A stretch of 64,000 nucleotides of DNA from Acidobacteriota bacterium (lineage in GTDB: Bacteria; Acidobacteriota; Blastocatellia; Pyrinomonadales; Pyrinomonadaceae): NCBI GenBank assembly GCA_019639135.1, contig JAHBSL010000001.1, positions 62,001 through 126,000 on the forward strand. The letters run 5' to 3'. The notes under the pieces were generated by a model. It was not told the origin of the DNA and made no database searches. It saw only the letters and a program-made list of their open reading frames with translations. Shown in pieces: positions 27,696 through 35,977 of the stretch. Within the stretch, counting starts at the first letter, position 1. Each line of letters starts with the position of its first letter. A program made the position numbers and the translations under genes.

Positions 27696-28745
27696 TCATT
27701 TCAGATCGGTGGTTAGTCGGGCATTGCCAACTGTGCGGCCACGCTGGTCGAACTCATCTGCCGTGATATGGTCACGGAGCATTATTGCGAGCTTGACCAA
27801 AAGCTTTCTGGCGATGGCGACCTTCGCTACCGGCTTTGGTTTCTTCTTCGCCAGCCGCTTATAGAAGCTCTTGAGCTTTGCATCCGAGCGACACGCGATC
27901 TGAGCAGCGAGCCCGAGATGATGTCGGAGCAGCCTCGATCCTGCTTTGCTGATGCTTCCAAACCGGGTCGTGCCTGCACTCGATTTTTCGACCGGATCAA
28001 GACCGACGAAGCTTACGATCTGCTTCGACAGCCTGGGAAAGCGTGAGACGTCTCCCAGCGTGTGGACCGTCGCCAATGCGGTTAGGTATCCGACACCTTT
28101 TTGCGAGAGAAGAAGCTGGACCGAACTATCCCTGGCCGCGATCTTCTCTAGCCAGGCACTCAGTTCGCTGATCTGCTCATCGAGCTTGTCGACGAGCGAG
28201 AACAAATGCTTTCGTCTGATCGAAGCGACTTCATCCAACTCAACACCGACGAGCAGTTTCTGAAAGCTCTTCGTCTTTATTCGACCCTTCGGCAGCCCGA
28301 CGTCGTGAGCTAGTGCCTGAAGCCGGTTGTAGATTCCGGTCCGCTGCCTCACCAGACTCTGCCTGAGCCGAAGCATATCCAGAACCGATTCGCTCTCGGG
28401 CGGCCTTCGCCAGATACTCGGAAACTCTTCCCGAAGCAATAGCTGAAGTATCAGTTCCGCATCACGCCGATCGCTCTTGTGCCTCGACGTCGCTCTCTTT
28501 CTTATCAAAACCGGGTTGCCGACAAAAAGCTTATGACCTGTTTCAAAAAGCATGTTCTCGAACCATCTGGCCCGAGCCGAGGCCTCGATGCCAACTATCG
28601 CCGGTTCGCGAAGCGAAGAATAGAAGTTCCGGACCGTTTCCGGATCGCCCGGCAGATCTCTTGTCTGCGTTTCGCCTGTTTCGCTATCGCACCAGGAAAG
28701 CGTCTGCTGGTGCGGATGAAAATCAACTCCGATGTACAATGTCAT
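27696..28745 (-). CDS. IS110-family transposase/recombinase
   Basis: The start ATG at 28745 has AGGAG nine bases upstream; an earlier in-frame start at 28763 is less likely. The 349-residue protein has the RuvC-like DEDD domain: YIGVDFHPHQQT (first Asp), IVGIEASA (Glu), and HKSDRRDAELILQLLL (paired Asp). The C-terminal Tnp_20 domain has SQKGVGYLTALATVHTLGD, then SIVSFVGL-like and SSAGTTRFGSISKAGSRLLR, which carries the conserved Ser. All catalytic residues seem intact and the frame is unbroken, so the element may still be active. Confidence 0.93.
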   Translation of the reverse strand: MTLYIGVDFHPHQQTLSWCDSETGETQTRDLPGDPETVRNFYSSLREPAIVGIEASARARWFENMLFETGHKLFVGNPVLIRKRATSRHKSDRRDAELILQLLLREEFPSIWRRPPESESVLDMLRLRQSLVRQRTGIYNRLQALAHDVGLPKGRIKTKSFQKLLVGVELDEVASIRRKHLFSLVDKLDEQISELSAWLEKIAARDSSVQLLLSQKGVGYLTALATVHTLGDVSRFPRLSKQIVSFVGLDPVEKSSAGTTRFGSISKAGSRLLRHHLGLAAQIACRSDAKLKSFYKRLAKKKPKPVAKVAIARKLLVKLAIMLRDHITADEFDQRGRTVGNARLTTDLK

Positions 28746-28860
28746 TGCGGTTTCTCCTGTCAAAGATCGGGTTTTGTTTTTGTCGACTAAATTCTAATCG
28801 ACGATCGGAGAAACCGTGTTTTATAGCATCACGAAGCCGAAACTTAATTCTTTCCGCCGA

Positions 28861-29049
28861 TCATTCAAAGAGCTGATTTTGCGACTTATCGTCCGCCGAG
28901 ACCTTCGCGGCTTGTTTGAAGGTGGCGATGCTTGGCGGGAGGTCGGGTTGTTTGCCGTTTAGGATCTCCTCGACGGTGAGGATCTGAATCTTTGGATAAT
29001 CTTTGTTCCATCCTTCGGAGTGGTAGAAGCCCGCTTCGGCGGCTCCACT
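28861..29049 (-). pseudogene. C-terminal fragment of a Mod-type DNA methyltransferase
   Basis: Reading on the minus strand to the TGA at 28861-28863, about 62 codons give AAEAGFYHSEGWNKDYPKIQ, then ILTVEEILNGKQPDLP and ATFKQAAKV, a C-terminus common to site-specific methyltransferases of the Mod-like family with a separate N-terminal MTase domain. Upstream of 29049 the frame meets a stop. The matching N-terminal fragment lies at 30346-30651 on the same strand, with an R-M cassette between them. Together they are the two ends of one gene whose middle (several hundred codons) is gone. Confidence 0.75.
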
Positions 29050-29066
29050 CTTTCACTGCCTAGCGT

Positions 29067-29582
29067 CTAACGCAAGTTTAACAATTCGCGAAGCATCTCC
29101 GGCAATCCGCAAATAGGAACCATAGTCGAAAGTTTTTTTGTCAATTTCCAAGTCACGGCTTGTCCTTCGGCCATCCGGACCAGCGTTCCGGCTTTTCCCT
29201 CAGCGACATCACCCTTTCGCCACACATTGAAAACGATCTCGTGCGGACAAATCCCCAGACAGAGAAGGTATTCGTACTTTCGGTCGAGTCGAACATGGTT
29301 GAATTGGAACGTACCGTTTGCCCCTAATGAGGCTGTCTTAATTTCGAAATGATGGCCCGCGATCTGGGTATCGGTTATCGCGGCTCGGTTTCCTTTCGCG
29401 GCAATTTCGATGCCCGCCGCAGCAACATAACGGCGAATGAACTCTTCGCCAATTTCTCCTCGATTGGTATTGCCTAGATTTCGGTAAGCGAGAAGCGGCG
29501 ACTCGATCCAGATGTTTTCGGGAGCATGGTCTTTAATAATATCGACCATCAATTCGATCGGGTCTATTGAGGAGGCATCCAT
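29067..29582 (-). CDS. putative type II restriction endonuclease
   Basis: The 171-residue protein overlaps the 3' end of the adjacent methyltransferase gene by 19 bases. It has a PD-(D/E)xK-like core: RGEIGEEFIRRYVAAAGIEI (Glu), then the GHHFEIKTASLGANG motif with ExK, and FQFNHVRLDRKYEYLLCLGI, followed by HEIVFNVWRKGD. This order is typical of small type II enzymes. The recognition site cannot be read from the sequence. Its coupling to a methyltransferase in a 1.3-kb unit supports an R-M role. Confidence 0.72.
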   Translation of the reverse strand: MDASSIDPIELMVDIIKDHAPENIWIESPLLAYRNLGNTNRGEIGEEFIRRYVAAAGIEIAAKGNRAAITDTQIAGHHFEIKTASLGANGTFQFNHVRLDRKYEYLLCLGICPHEIVFNVWRKGDVAEGKAGTLVRMAEGQAVTWKLTKKLSTMVPICGLPEMLRELLNLR

Positions 29583-30325
29583 CGTTTTTTACCGCCGTCT
29601 GATTTCCAAAACACCAAAAAATATGAATGATTCTTTCTAGCGTGAACCTGCTGAACAACGCGACTTACACCAGGACGATTGTTGCGCACGACGACAAACA
29701 GATCCTCAGCAATAAAACCCATTTCCTCGTATTCCTTCATTATCTCTACATGGGTAAATCTTTGCCGATTCGCACAAACCTCGTCCTGGCATTTTACGAT
29801 AAAGACACCTCGGTCTCGCAAAACGCGATAAGCTTCCGTCCCACCATCACGATAAAGTTCGAGAACAGCCTCGTGATATTTGCTGTTTGTCAGGTTGCCA
29901 GTAGCGTTATTCCGATAGTGATCCTCAAATTGGCTGTGAACTGTGTGAGCAGAACCGCCGGGGCTGTGCATATACGGCGGATCGAAAACCACACAATCAA
30001 TTTCACCATCGTCATAAGGGAGATTGCGGCAGTCAATACCATCTTGAAGATCGGTTGCTCTCAGTTCATATTCGCCGTCGGGAATCAACCGCCAAAACGC
30101 GCCCTTTCCGAAGGTGACATCCGCTACAACACTTTTGGGCTTCACATACAATCGTAGAATTTGCGGGAAGACCTTGTCATTTCCTTCCATAGAAGCACTG
30201 AAGACGAGATCATTCGATGGGTTCCCGTTCCTAACCGTACGCTTTTTTTGCGTTAGGGAGTTGGCAAAGCCGACTGCTTCTGACGAATCGTAGAGAGTTA
30301 ATTGGGCTTTCATAAGAGGAAGCAT
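29564..30325 (-). CDS. amino-group DNA methyltransferase of the compact R-M cassette
   Basis: About 253 residues from the ATG at 30325 (a TTG at 30349 and an ATG at 30313 are alternatives). Motif I is in SVVADVTFGKGAFWRLIP, and motif IV is DPPY in DCVVFDPPYMHSPGGSAHTV, so it methylates an exocyclic amino group (N6-adenine or N4-cytosine). EAYRVLRDRGVFIVKCQDEV is the motif VI-like strand. It overlaps the nuclease gene and begins just where homology to the interrupted Mod gene ends. Confidence 0.85.
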   Translation of the reverse strand: MLPLMKAQLTLYDSSEAVGFANSLTQKKRTVRNGNPSNDLVFSASMEGNDKVFPQILRLYVKPKSVVADVTFGKGAFWRLIPDGEYELRATDLQDGIDCRNLPYDDGEIDCVVFDPPYMHSPGGSAHTVHSQFEDHYRNNATGNLTNSKYHEAVLELYRDGGTEAYRVLRDRGVFIVKCQDEVCANRQRFTHVEIMKEYEEMGFIAEDLFVVVRNNRPGVSRVVQQVHARKNHSYFLVFWKSDGGKKRWMPPQ

Positions 30326-30345
30326 AACTGACACGTTGCCTTGAC

Positions 30346-30651
30346 TCAAGAATGAACGGTCATCATTGGCTCCGTGCCGATGAACTGGCGGAAAGATTCG
30401 ATCATCCGCCCGACGTTGTCCGGCTCGTTTATCAGTTAGTGATAGACCTCTTCGGCATCAATGCTCCATCGCCACGTATCCTCGAACGCCGTTATCTGCG
30501 ATTGCGCATCGGTGCCGCTCTCGTCTTTGAACAGGACGTTGTAATTGCGGTTCGAATTGAACGGCGAATCGAGGTAGATAAGGTCAACGGACTCATCCTT
30601 GATGTATTCCCGCAGAATCTTTAGGTTGTCGCCGTAGTAGAGAGTGTTCAT
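30346..30651 (-). pseudogene. N-terminal fragment of the same Mod-type DNA methyltransferase, with a nonsense codon
   Basis: ATG 30651 opens NTLYYGDNLKILREYIKDES and VDLIYLDSPFNSNRNYNVLF (motif IV region, DSPF for the usual DPPF), then AFEDTWRW, as in Mod-like enzymes. A TAA at 30436-30438 replaces a Glu codon, since the frame continues after it with the family-like LINEPDNVGRMIESFRQFIG up to the TGA at 30346. Homology stops there and the R-M cassette begins. The gene thus carries both a point nonsense mutation and a cassette replacement. Its promoter seems intact. Confidence 0.75.
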
Positions 30652-30666
30652 CGTGAGTTGGGCGAT

Positions 30667-30695
30667 ATATTACAGCACGCATTTGCGCTTCGCAA
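30667..30695 (-). promoter_or_regulatory. candidate promoter of the interrupted Mod gene
   Basis: On the minus strand TTGCGA (30690-30695) and TAATAT (30667-30672) are 17 bp apart. Transcription would begin about 9 nt before the ATG at 30651. The same block recurs 265 bp upstream (30922-30957). Confidence 0.45.
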
Positions 30696-30769
30696 TAGAA
30701 ATCTTTCGATCTCAGGGCTGGTTGTTCGGGCGGATGGACGCGGGATCGGCGGGGCGTATGTGCGGCTGG

Positions 30770-30886
30770 CTAGGCCGGGATTCTTCCTAACATCCATAGA
30801 ACAAATGTCGCGATCAGTCCCAAAGTTACAAGACCGAAAGAAACGACCGCCAGGACCGAAGCCTCTCTCTTAAATGTGAACCTCAT
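30770..30886 (-). CDS. 38-residue single-pass membrane protein
   Basis: An ATG at 30886 has AGGAG five bases upstream and opens MRFTFKREASVLAVVSFGLV, continuing through TLGLIATFVLWMLGRIPA to a TAG. The charged start followed by about 24 hydrophobic residues is a clear transmembrane helix with the N-terminus inside. The strong ribosome site argues that it is real. It lies between ada and the interrupted methyltransferase, with a repeated promoter-like block on each side. Function unknown; it could be a small membrane regulator or a toxin-like peptide. Confidence 0.6.
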   Translation of the reverse strand: MRFTFKREASVLAVVSFGLVTLGLIATFVLWMLGRIPA

Positions 30887-30973
30887 GCTACTCCTATTTA
30901 AATCTGCAAAGCCCCTGCGAATTGGGTGATATATTAACACAGGTTTGCGGGCTTGCGGATTTTCGTTGGGCGT

Positions 30974-32011
30974 TCAGGCATTTTCTATCTCAAGGAGCTT
31001 TTCTTTTCGCTTGAGGCCCCAGCGGTAGCCGGCGAGGTTGCCGTTTTTCCCGACGACGCGGTGGCACGGAATGACGACGGCGACGCGGTTGTTGGCACAA
31101 GCCTGTGCGACGGCCCGGACCTTTTTCTTATCGCCGAGCAGTTCGGCGATCTGGCTGTAGCTGACGGTTTCGCCGTACGGTATCTTGCGGAGAAGCTCCC
31201 AAACCTGCATCTGAAACGCCGTCGCCTGAATGTCGAGCGGCAGATCGAGCCGCTTCTTTTTCCCGGCCAGATGGGTCAGTATCTCATCGACAAAGCCCTT
31301 GAGAACGGCCGCGTCCTTTACGATCTCCGCCTTCGGATATTCGCTTTTGAGGTTCGCTTCAAGCTCGGCGTCGTCATCGCCGAACGCCACGTTGCAGAGG
31401 CCTTTGATCGTGCGGGCAACGAGTATCCGCCCGAGCTCGCAATCGGTTATCGTGTAGTTGATGGCGACGCCCTGCCCGCCTTTTTTATATGCCGAGGGCG
31501 TCATGCCGAGCGTTTCGGACGCCTTTTCATAAAGCCGGCTCGATGAGCCGAAGCCCGAGTCGTACATCGCCGTCGTCACATCGCTGCCCGAACGCAGCCC
31601 TTCCTTGAATTTTTCCATACGTATTGCCTCCGAATATTTTTTCGGGCTGACGCCGATGATCTCCTTAAAGCTCCGCTGCAGATGATACGGGCTCAGCCCA
31701 AGCCCGGCCGAAAGCTCTTCGAGCGACGGAACTTCTTCCGCCTTACGAAGCATTTCGCAGGCCCGAAGCATCTTCGCGACCCGCGGATCGGCCGCCGTGT
31801 GCTCTTTCGGCCGGCAGCGAAGACACGCCCGAAGCCCGCTTTTCTCGGCCGCTTGCCACGTCGGGAAGAACGAGATGTTCTCCCGCTTCGGCAGCCGTGC
31901 CCGGCACGAAGGCCGGCAGTAAATACCGGTCGTCACGACGCCCAGATAGAACGCTCCGTCAAAGCGGGCGTCGTTCGTTCTTACTGCGTTCCAAAAGACC
32001 TCGTCTTCCAT
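30974..32011 (-). CDS. ada: Ada-type methylphosphotriester / O6-methylguanine DNA methyltransferase and regulator
   Basis: Ada repairs alkylated DNA and activates the adaptive response. The N-terminal zinc domain has Cys at about 32, 36, 63 and 66 (GIYCRPSCRAR, ACLRCRP). An AraC-type helix-turn-helix follows (LSAGLGLSPYHLQRSFKEII and DSGFGSSSRLYEKASETLG). The C-terminal methyltransferase has IPYGETVSYSQIAELLG and the acceptor-Cys motif IPCHRVVGKNG near residue 310. The 345-residue length equals E. coli Ada (354). It is divergent from the 32-kb genes. Confidence 0.95.
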   Translation of the reverse strand: MEDEVFWNAVRTNDARFDGAFYLGVVTTGIYCRPSCRARLPKRENISFFPTWQAAEKSGLRACLRCRPKEHTAADPRVAKMLRACEMLRKAEEVPSLEELSAGLGLSPYHLQRSFKEIIGVSPKKYSEAIRMEKFKEGLRSGSDVTTAMYDSGFGSSSRLYEKASETLGMTPSAYKKGGQGVAINYTITDCELGRILVARTIKGLCNVAFGDDDAELEANLKSEYPKAEIVKDAAVLKGFVDEILTHLAGKKKRLDLPLDIQATAFQMQVWELLRKIPYGETVSYSQIAELLGDKKKVRAVAQACANNRVAVVIPCHRVVGKNGNLAGYRWGLKRKEKLLEIENA

Positions 32012-32074
32012 GCCTGCGAGTTTATTACCGGTGAAAACTAAAATCTATCCGAAAATTGCGGTAGAATTTTTTTA

Positions 32075-32470
32075 ATGGGTGCGATAGTTCTTTTCGACGG
32101 CGTCTGCAACTTTTGCAATAGCTCGATCAATTTCGTCATTGAGCGAGACAGCGAGGGCTATTTCAAATTTGCCCCGCTGCAATCCGAGGCGGGCGAGGAA
32201 CTGATCGCGAAGCACGGCATCGATACGGCCGAGACCGATTCTGTGATCCTGGTCGAGGACGGCAAGGCATATACGCACTCGACCGCAGCTCTCAAGATCG
32301 CACGGCACCTCGACGGCATCTGGAAGCTTGGTTATTGGATGATCATCGTCCCGCGGCCGCTCCGCGATGTCGTTTACCGCTTTATCGCACGGCACCGCTA
32401 TCGGCTCTGGGGCAAGCGTGATGCGTGCATGATACCGACGCCCGACGTGCGGGCGAGATTTTTGACTTAA
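32075..32470 (+). CDS. thiol-disulfide oxidoreductase of the DCC (DUF393) family
   Basis: The 131-residue protein begins GAIVLFDGVCNFCNSSINFV with the family's DxxCxxC motif near residue 11, followed by FKFAPLQSEAGEELI and a C-terminal RYRLWGKRDACMIPT. DCC proteins are predicted thioredoxin-fold oxidoreductases; substrates are unknown. No Shine-Dalgarno is visible and TAGAAT lies seven bases before the ATG, so the mRNA might be leaderless. DUF427 and mutS2 genes follow closely, probably in one operon. Confidence 0.9.
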   Translation: MGAIVLFDGVCNFCNSSINFVIERDSEGYFKFAPLQSEAGEELIAKHGIDTAETDSVILVEDGKAYTHSTAALKIARHLDGIWKLGYWMIIVPRPLRDVVYRFIARHRYRLWGKRDACMIPTPDVRARFLT

Positions 32471-32488
32471 TCGAGAAAGGGGAAACTT

Positions 32489-32770
32489 ATGAAAGCAATT
32501 TGGAACGGGGCCGTTGTGGCCGAGAGCAATGAAACGGTCGTGGTCGAGGGGAATCACTATTTCCCGGCGGATTCGATCAAGAAAGAACATTTCCGCCCGA
32601 GCGAGACGCACACCGTCTGCGGATGGAAGGGCACGGCCAGCTACTACGATGTGGTGGTCAACGGCGAAACGAACAAAGACGCCGCCTGGTATTACCCGGA
32701 AACAAAGCCCGATGCGAAAAACATTGAGGGCTACATCGCCTTTTGGAAAGGCGTCACGGTAACTGAATGA
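32489..32770 (+). CDS. DUF427 family protein
   Basis: This 93-residue protein has the DUF427 pattern: MKAIWNGAVVAESNETVVVE, NHYFPADSIKKEHF, HTVCGWKGTASYYDVVVNG and AAWYYPETKPDAKNIEGYIAF. The family forms a small beta barrel with conserved His, Cys and Tyr, of unknown function. AAGGGG lies in a good place before the ATG. Its stop overlaps the mutS2 ATG by four bases (ATGA), so the two are coupled. Confidence 0.93.
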   Translation: MKAIWNGAVVAESNETVVVEGNHYFPADSIKKEHFRPSETHTVCGWKGTASYYDVVVNGETNKDAAWYYPETKPDAKNIEGYIAFWKGVTVTE

Positions 32771-35211
32771 GCTATTCGCTCGAAACACTTGAATTCGCCC
32801 GGCTCCTTGAGCTTGTGGCCCACAATGCCCAAACCCCGATGGGGCACCGGCGATTGCTCGGGCTTCGTCCGATGACCGATCGGCGGGCACTCGAGCAGAG
32901 CCTCGCCGCCATTGCCGAAACGATCGCCCTCAACGAGGAAAAGCAGGTCTCGTGGTCATTCAGCGGGCTCGAAGACCCGAGCGATGCGGTCGCGATACTG
33001 AAGATCAGGAACGCCTCGCTCGAACCGAACCGCCTGCTTGAGCTCTCGCGTATCTGCAACCAGGCGATCTTCGTCCGCTCGGCGGTTCAGCCGGAGAAGG
33101 ACTTTGCACCGACCATCTGGGAGATCGTCGAAGCGATCCCGCCGACGCTCCTCACCGCGGTCGGGAAGATCACGAAAAAACTCCTGCCAGGCGGAGAGGT
33201 TGACGACTCGGCCTCGCCGGAACTTGCCCGCATTCGCCGCGAGCTCAATGCCCAGCGAACTCGTTTGACCAGATCGCTCGAATCGGTGATGCGAAGCTCC
33301 GGCGACGCGATCCAGGACGAGATCGTGACGATGCGGAACGACCGCTACGTAATTCCAATCAAGTCCGACTTCCGCGGAAAGGTCGGCGGCGTCGCACACG
33401 GCTTTTCGTCGAGCGGGCAGACGGTCTTCGTCGAACCGCTCGAGGCTATCGAGGCGAACAACGAACTCCAGAACCTAAAGGGCAAAGAGGAACGCGAGAT
33501 CGCGAGAATCCTCTTTGACCTGACGGAAGAACTGCGGGAGAACCTGCCGGGAATCGAGGTCGCCGTCGAGGCCGTCGCCGAGCTTGATGCGATCAAGACC
33601 AAGGTCGAATTTGCCCGCCGGTTCAGAGCCGTCGTCCCCGAGATCGCCGATGACGGAACACTTGCACTAGCCGAAGCCCGGCATCCGCTTTTGCAGGCCA
33701 ATTTGGAGCAGCTAAAAGCTGATGGCACAACCGAAACTGGAGAGATCGTCCCGTCGAGCTTTACGCTAACGAACGACCGTTCCGTAATGATCATCTCCGG
33801 TGCCAATGCCGGCGGAAAGACGGTCGTCCTGAAGACTGCGGGCTTGCTTTCACTGATGGCAATTTCGGGCTTGCCCGTGCCTGCGAAAGCGGCTCGCATC
33901 CCCTTCTACCGCTCGGTGCTGGCGGACATCGGCGACCATCAGTCGCTCTCGGCGAACCTCTCGACCTTCTCCTCGCATATGTCGAACATCGCCTCGATGC
34001 TTGAGGAATGCCGGCCGCCGTCGCTCGTCTTACTTGATGAAGCGGGAACCGGCACCGATCCCGAGGAAGGCTCGGCACTAGGCGTTGCGATCGTCGATCA
34101 CTTCCGTCGGAAAGGTGCTCAGGTCATTGCCTCGACGCACTACCGCGGATTGAAGATGTATGCCGCGAACGATCCGAATGTGATCAATGCGTCGGTCGAG
34201 TTCGACGAAAAAACGCTCCAGCCGACCTATCGCCTGCTGATCGGGCTCGCCGGAGCCTCGTCGGGAATAGAGATCGCCCGTCGCTTCGGCATCCGGCAGG
34301 ATGTGATAGATGCCGCGAGGCAGAACCTCGATGTTTCCGCACAGGAAGCTGAGGCGTATCTTCGCCGGCTACAGGACGAGACGAAGCGGGCCGAGGACCT
34401 CCGCGTCGCGCTCGAAGAAGAACGCGAAGCGACGGCAATGAAGTACGCGGGGCTTGAGGTCGAAGCCTCGCGGAAAGAAAAGGAACGCAGGAAGCAGTTC
34501 GAACGCGAACTCGCCGAGACCATAGAGAACTTCGACCGCCAGTCAAAGGCCTTTATCGAATCGATCGAGGACAAGGCCCTCAAGAACAAGCTCGAAAAGG
34601 AACGCTCCGCCCGCAAGGCCGAGCTCAACCGAGCGGTCATATCAAAGATGTCCGCTCCGGGCGTCACAGCCGTATCACAGGCGGAAACCCGACCTGTAGG
34701 GAGGGTGTCTGATTGGCCTTCGGATTCGCCGGCGGAAAACGGTCCGGTCGAGCCTCTCGCCATCGGCTCAAAGGTTCTCACATCCTTTGGCACCGTCGGC
34801 ACGGTCGAGAAGCTCGATAAAGACACCGCCGAGGTCCTCATCGGCAACATCCGCATGCGTGAAAAGCTCGCCAACCTCCGCCCCGCTCAGGCGGAGCAGA
34901 GTGTCAGAGGCCCGCACGTCAGTAAGGGCTCGCCATCCCTAGCTAAACCCATCGACGCCACCGATGCCGACGCCGAGCTTAACCTGATCGGCCGGACGAC
35001 CGCCGAGGCCGAATACGAACTCGACCGCTTTATCGACGAGGCATATATGGGCTCGTTGCCCCGCGTCCGCATCATCCACGGCTTCGGAACCGGTGCCCTC
35101 AAGAACTTCGTCCACCATTTCCTTAAGAACCACGACCTCGTCGAACGCATCGCCTTCGCCCCGCCCGACCAGGGCGGAAACGGAGCGACCATCGCCGAGA
35201 TGAAGCTCTGA
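32767..35211 (+). CDS. mutS2: MutS2 family ATPase/endonuclease
   Basis: MutS2 acts on branched DNA and in some bacteria on collided ribosomes; it is not part of mismatch repair. The 814-residue protein has a helical core and clamp region (to about 320), the ATPase with Walker A SGANAGGKTVVLKT (about 340) and Walker B LVLLDEAGTGTDPEEG (about 420), and a long coiled coil (about 500-620) rich in E/K/R. The C-terminal Smr nuclease domain is ELNLIGRTTAEAEYELDRFI ... IIHGFGTGALKNFV, with HGxGxG. A Pro/Ser-rich low-complexity linker (about 630-665) precedes it. It converges on the gene at 35218 with a 6-bp gap. Confidence 0.95.
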   Translation: MSYSLETLEFARLLELVAHNAQTPMGHRRLLGLRPMTDRRALEQSLAAIAETIALNEEKQVSWSFSGLEDPSDAVAILKIRNASLEPNRLLELSRICNQAIFVRSAVQPEKDFAPTIWEIVEAIPPTLLTAVGKITKKLLPGGEVDDSASPELARIRRELNAQRTRLTRSLESVMRSSGDAIQDEIVTMRNDRYVIPIKSDFRGKVGGVAHGFSSSGQTVFVEPLEAIEANNELQNLKGKEEREIARILFDLTEELRENLPGIEVAVEAVAELDAIKTKVEFARRFRAVVPEIADDGTLALAEARHPLLQANLEQLKADGTTETGEIVPSSFTLTNDRSVMIISGANAGGKTVVLKTAGLLSLMAISGLPVPAKAARIPFYRSVLADIGDHQSLSANLSTFSSHMSNIASMLEECRPPSLVLLDEAGTGTDPEEGSALGVAIVDHFRRKGAQVIASTHYRGLKMYAANDPNVINASVEFDEKTLQPTYRLLIGLAGASSGIEIARRFGIRQDVIDAARQNLDVSAQEAEAYLRRLQDETKRAEDLRVALEEEREATAMKYAGLEVEASRKEKERRKQFERELAETIENFDRQSKAFIESIEDKALKNKLEKERSARKAELNRAVISKMSAPGVTAVSQAETRPVGRVSDWPSDSPAENGPVEPLAIGSKVLTSFGTVGTVEKLDKDTAEVLIGNIRMREKLANLRPAQAEQSVRGPHVSKGSPSLAKPIDATDADAELNLIGRTTAEAEYELDRFIDEAYMGSLPRVRIIHGFGTGALKNFVHHFLKNHDLVERIAFAPPDQGGNGATIAEMKL

Positions 35212-35217
35212 TCCCGG

Positions 35218-35871
35218 TCAGCCGGTTATTGTTGCGCTGACGGTTTCGCCCCAGGCGGAGACGGAGCCGTCGTTCATACGCCAGCGGAGCAGGTAGTGGG
35301 CCATTTTGCCGGCGTCGGTGCCGGAGTATTCGGCGAGGTAGGGCGTTTTGCTGTCGAGCGTGAGGAACGTGCATTCCTTTTCATCGACCGGCGGCGGCCC
35401 GTCGAGCTTCAGCCATATCTCGCAGCCCATCGTGCCGCGGGGCTTGCGTTTGTTGTCGAGCGAGGCGGCGTCCGTCCACGAAATTGTATGCCGCAGCCGC
35501 TCCGAAGTATCGATCGCACCCGCCGGGACCGTCGCGTTCGAGGGAGCCGCGCCGCTCGAACTCGGTATCCCGAGCGCGTCCATGTCCGCCTGGCTCGTGC
35601 CGCCCGCCTTGGCGATGTTTCTTATCGACCTGATCGCCGCCTCGAGCACGTCTCGCGAGGCCTCCTTCGTCGCCGTCGCCGACTTCGCCGCCGCCTGCGC
35701 CGCCACGTGGGCCGTCAGGTCCGTTTCAAACGTGTTCCGCTCCGCCGTAAGCTGCGCCACGACCCCCGCCGAGGACTGATACTTCCCCGGGTTCGGCGTC
35801 ATCGCCGCAATAACCTGATCCGCCACATCAACAAGCTCCGCATCCGAAAGATTTCCTAATCCATTCGACAT
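35218..35871 (-). CDS. protein of unknown function, helical N-terminus plus beta-rich C-terminus, with a 21-bp array upstream
   Basis: ATG 35871 has AGGAGG eleven bases upstream. The 217-residue product lacks a signal peptide and membrane segment. Residues 35-100 are a long Ala-rich helical stretch (LTAERNTFETDLTAHVAAQA, KEASRDVLEAAIRSIRNIAK), then a hinge MDALGIPSS, and a beta sandwich from about 120 (ERLRHTISWTDA, RGTMGCEIWLKLDGPPP, AHYLLRWRMNDGSVSAWGET, ending VSATITG) like a fibronectin-III fold. I recognise this pattern from scattered uncharacterised proteins in several phyla. It parallels the gene at 26013-26699 in size, plan and 21-bp array, without close identity. It converges on mutS2. 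Confidence 0.75.
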   Translation of the reverse strand: MSNGLGNLSDAELVDVADQVIAAMTPNPGKYQSSAGVVAQLTAERNTFETDLTAHVAAQAAAKSATATKEASRDVLEAAIRSIRNIAKAGGTSQADMDALGIPSSSGAAPSNATVPAGAIDTSERLRHTISWTDAASLDNKRKPRGTMGCEIWLKLDGPPPVDEKECTFLTLDSKTPYLAEYSGTDAGKMAHYLLRWRMNDGSVSAWGETVSATITG

Positions 35872-35977
35872 AAATTATCCGTCCTCCTGATTTTTATCAT
35901 GAATTCCCAGAGTTCCTCAGCCATTTGTGCGGTTGTGAGAGCAACTGGTTAGGTCATAAAACGCGATCGTGAACGAA

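Larger units (their letters stand above)
27501..28784 (-). mobile_element. insertion sequence of the IS110 family (IS1111-like)
   Basis: An IS110-type transposase gene is flanked by imperfect inverted repeats: GACAAAAACAAATCCGATC at 27501-27519 and GATCGGGTTTTGTTTTTGTC at 28765-28784. IS110 members of the IS1111 subgroup have such subterminal repeats and a long non-coding end after the transposase, as here (195 bp after the gene, about 40 bp before). The exact ends may lie a few bases outside the repeats. No target duplication is expected for this family. The element lies between the 21-bp array and the R-M cassette, inside the accessory island. Confidence 0.8.
30657..30957. repeat. pair of ~36-bp direct repeats flanking a small membrane-protein gene
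   Basis: 30657-30692 and 30922-30957 share TTGGG(C/T)GATATATTA, a CA, then TTTGCG and a TTGCG-like end. Each copy lies directly upstream of a minus-strand start (30651 and 30886). They look like a duplicated promoter or regulatory segment. Confidence 0.6.
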
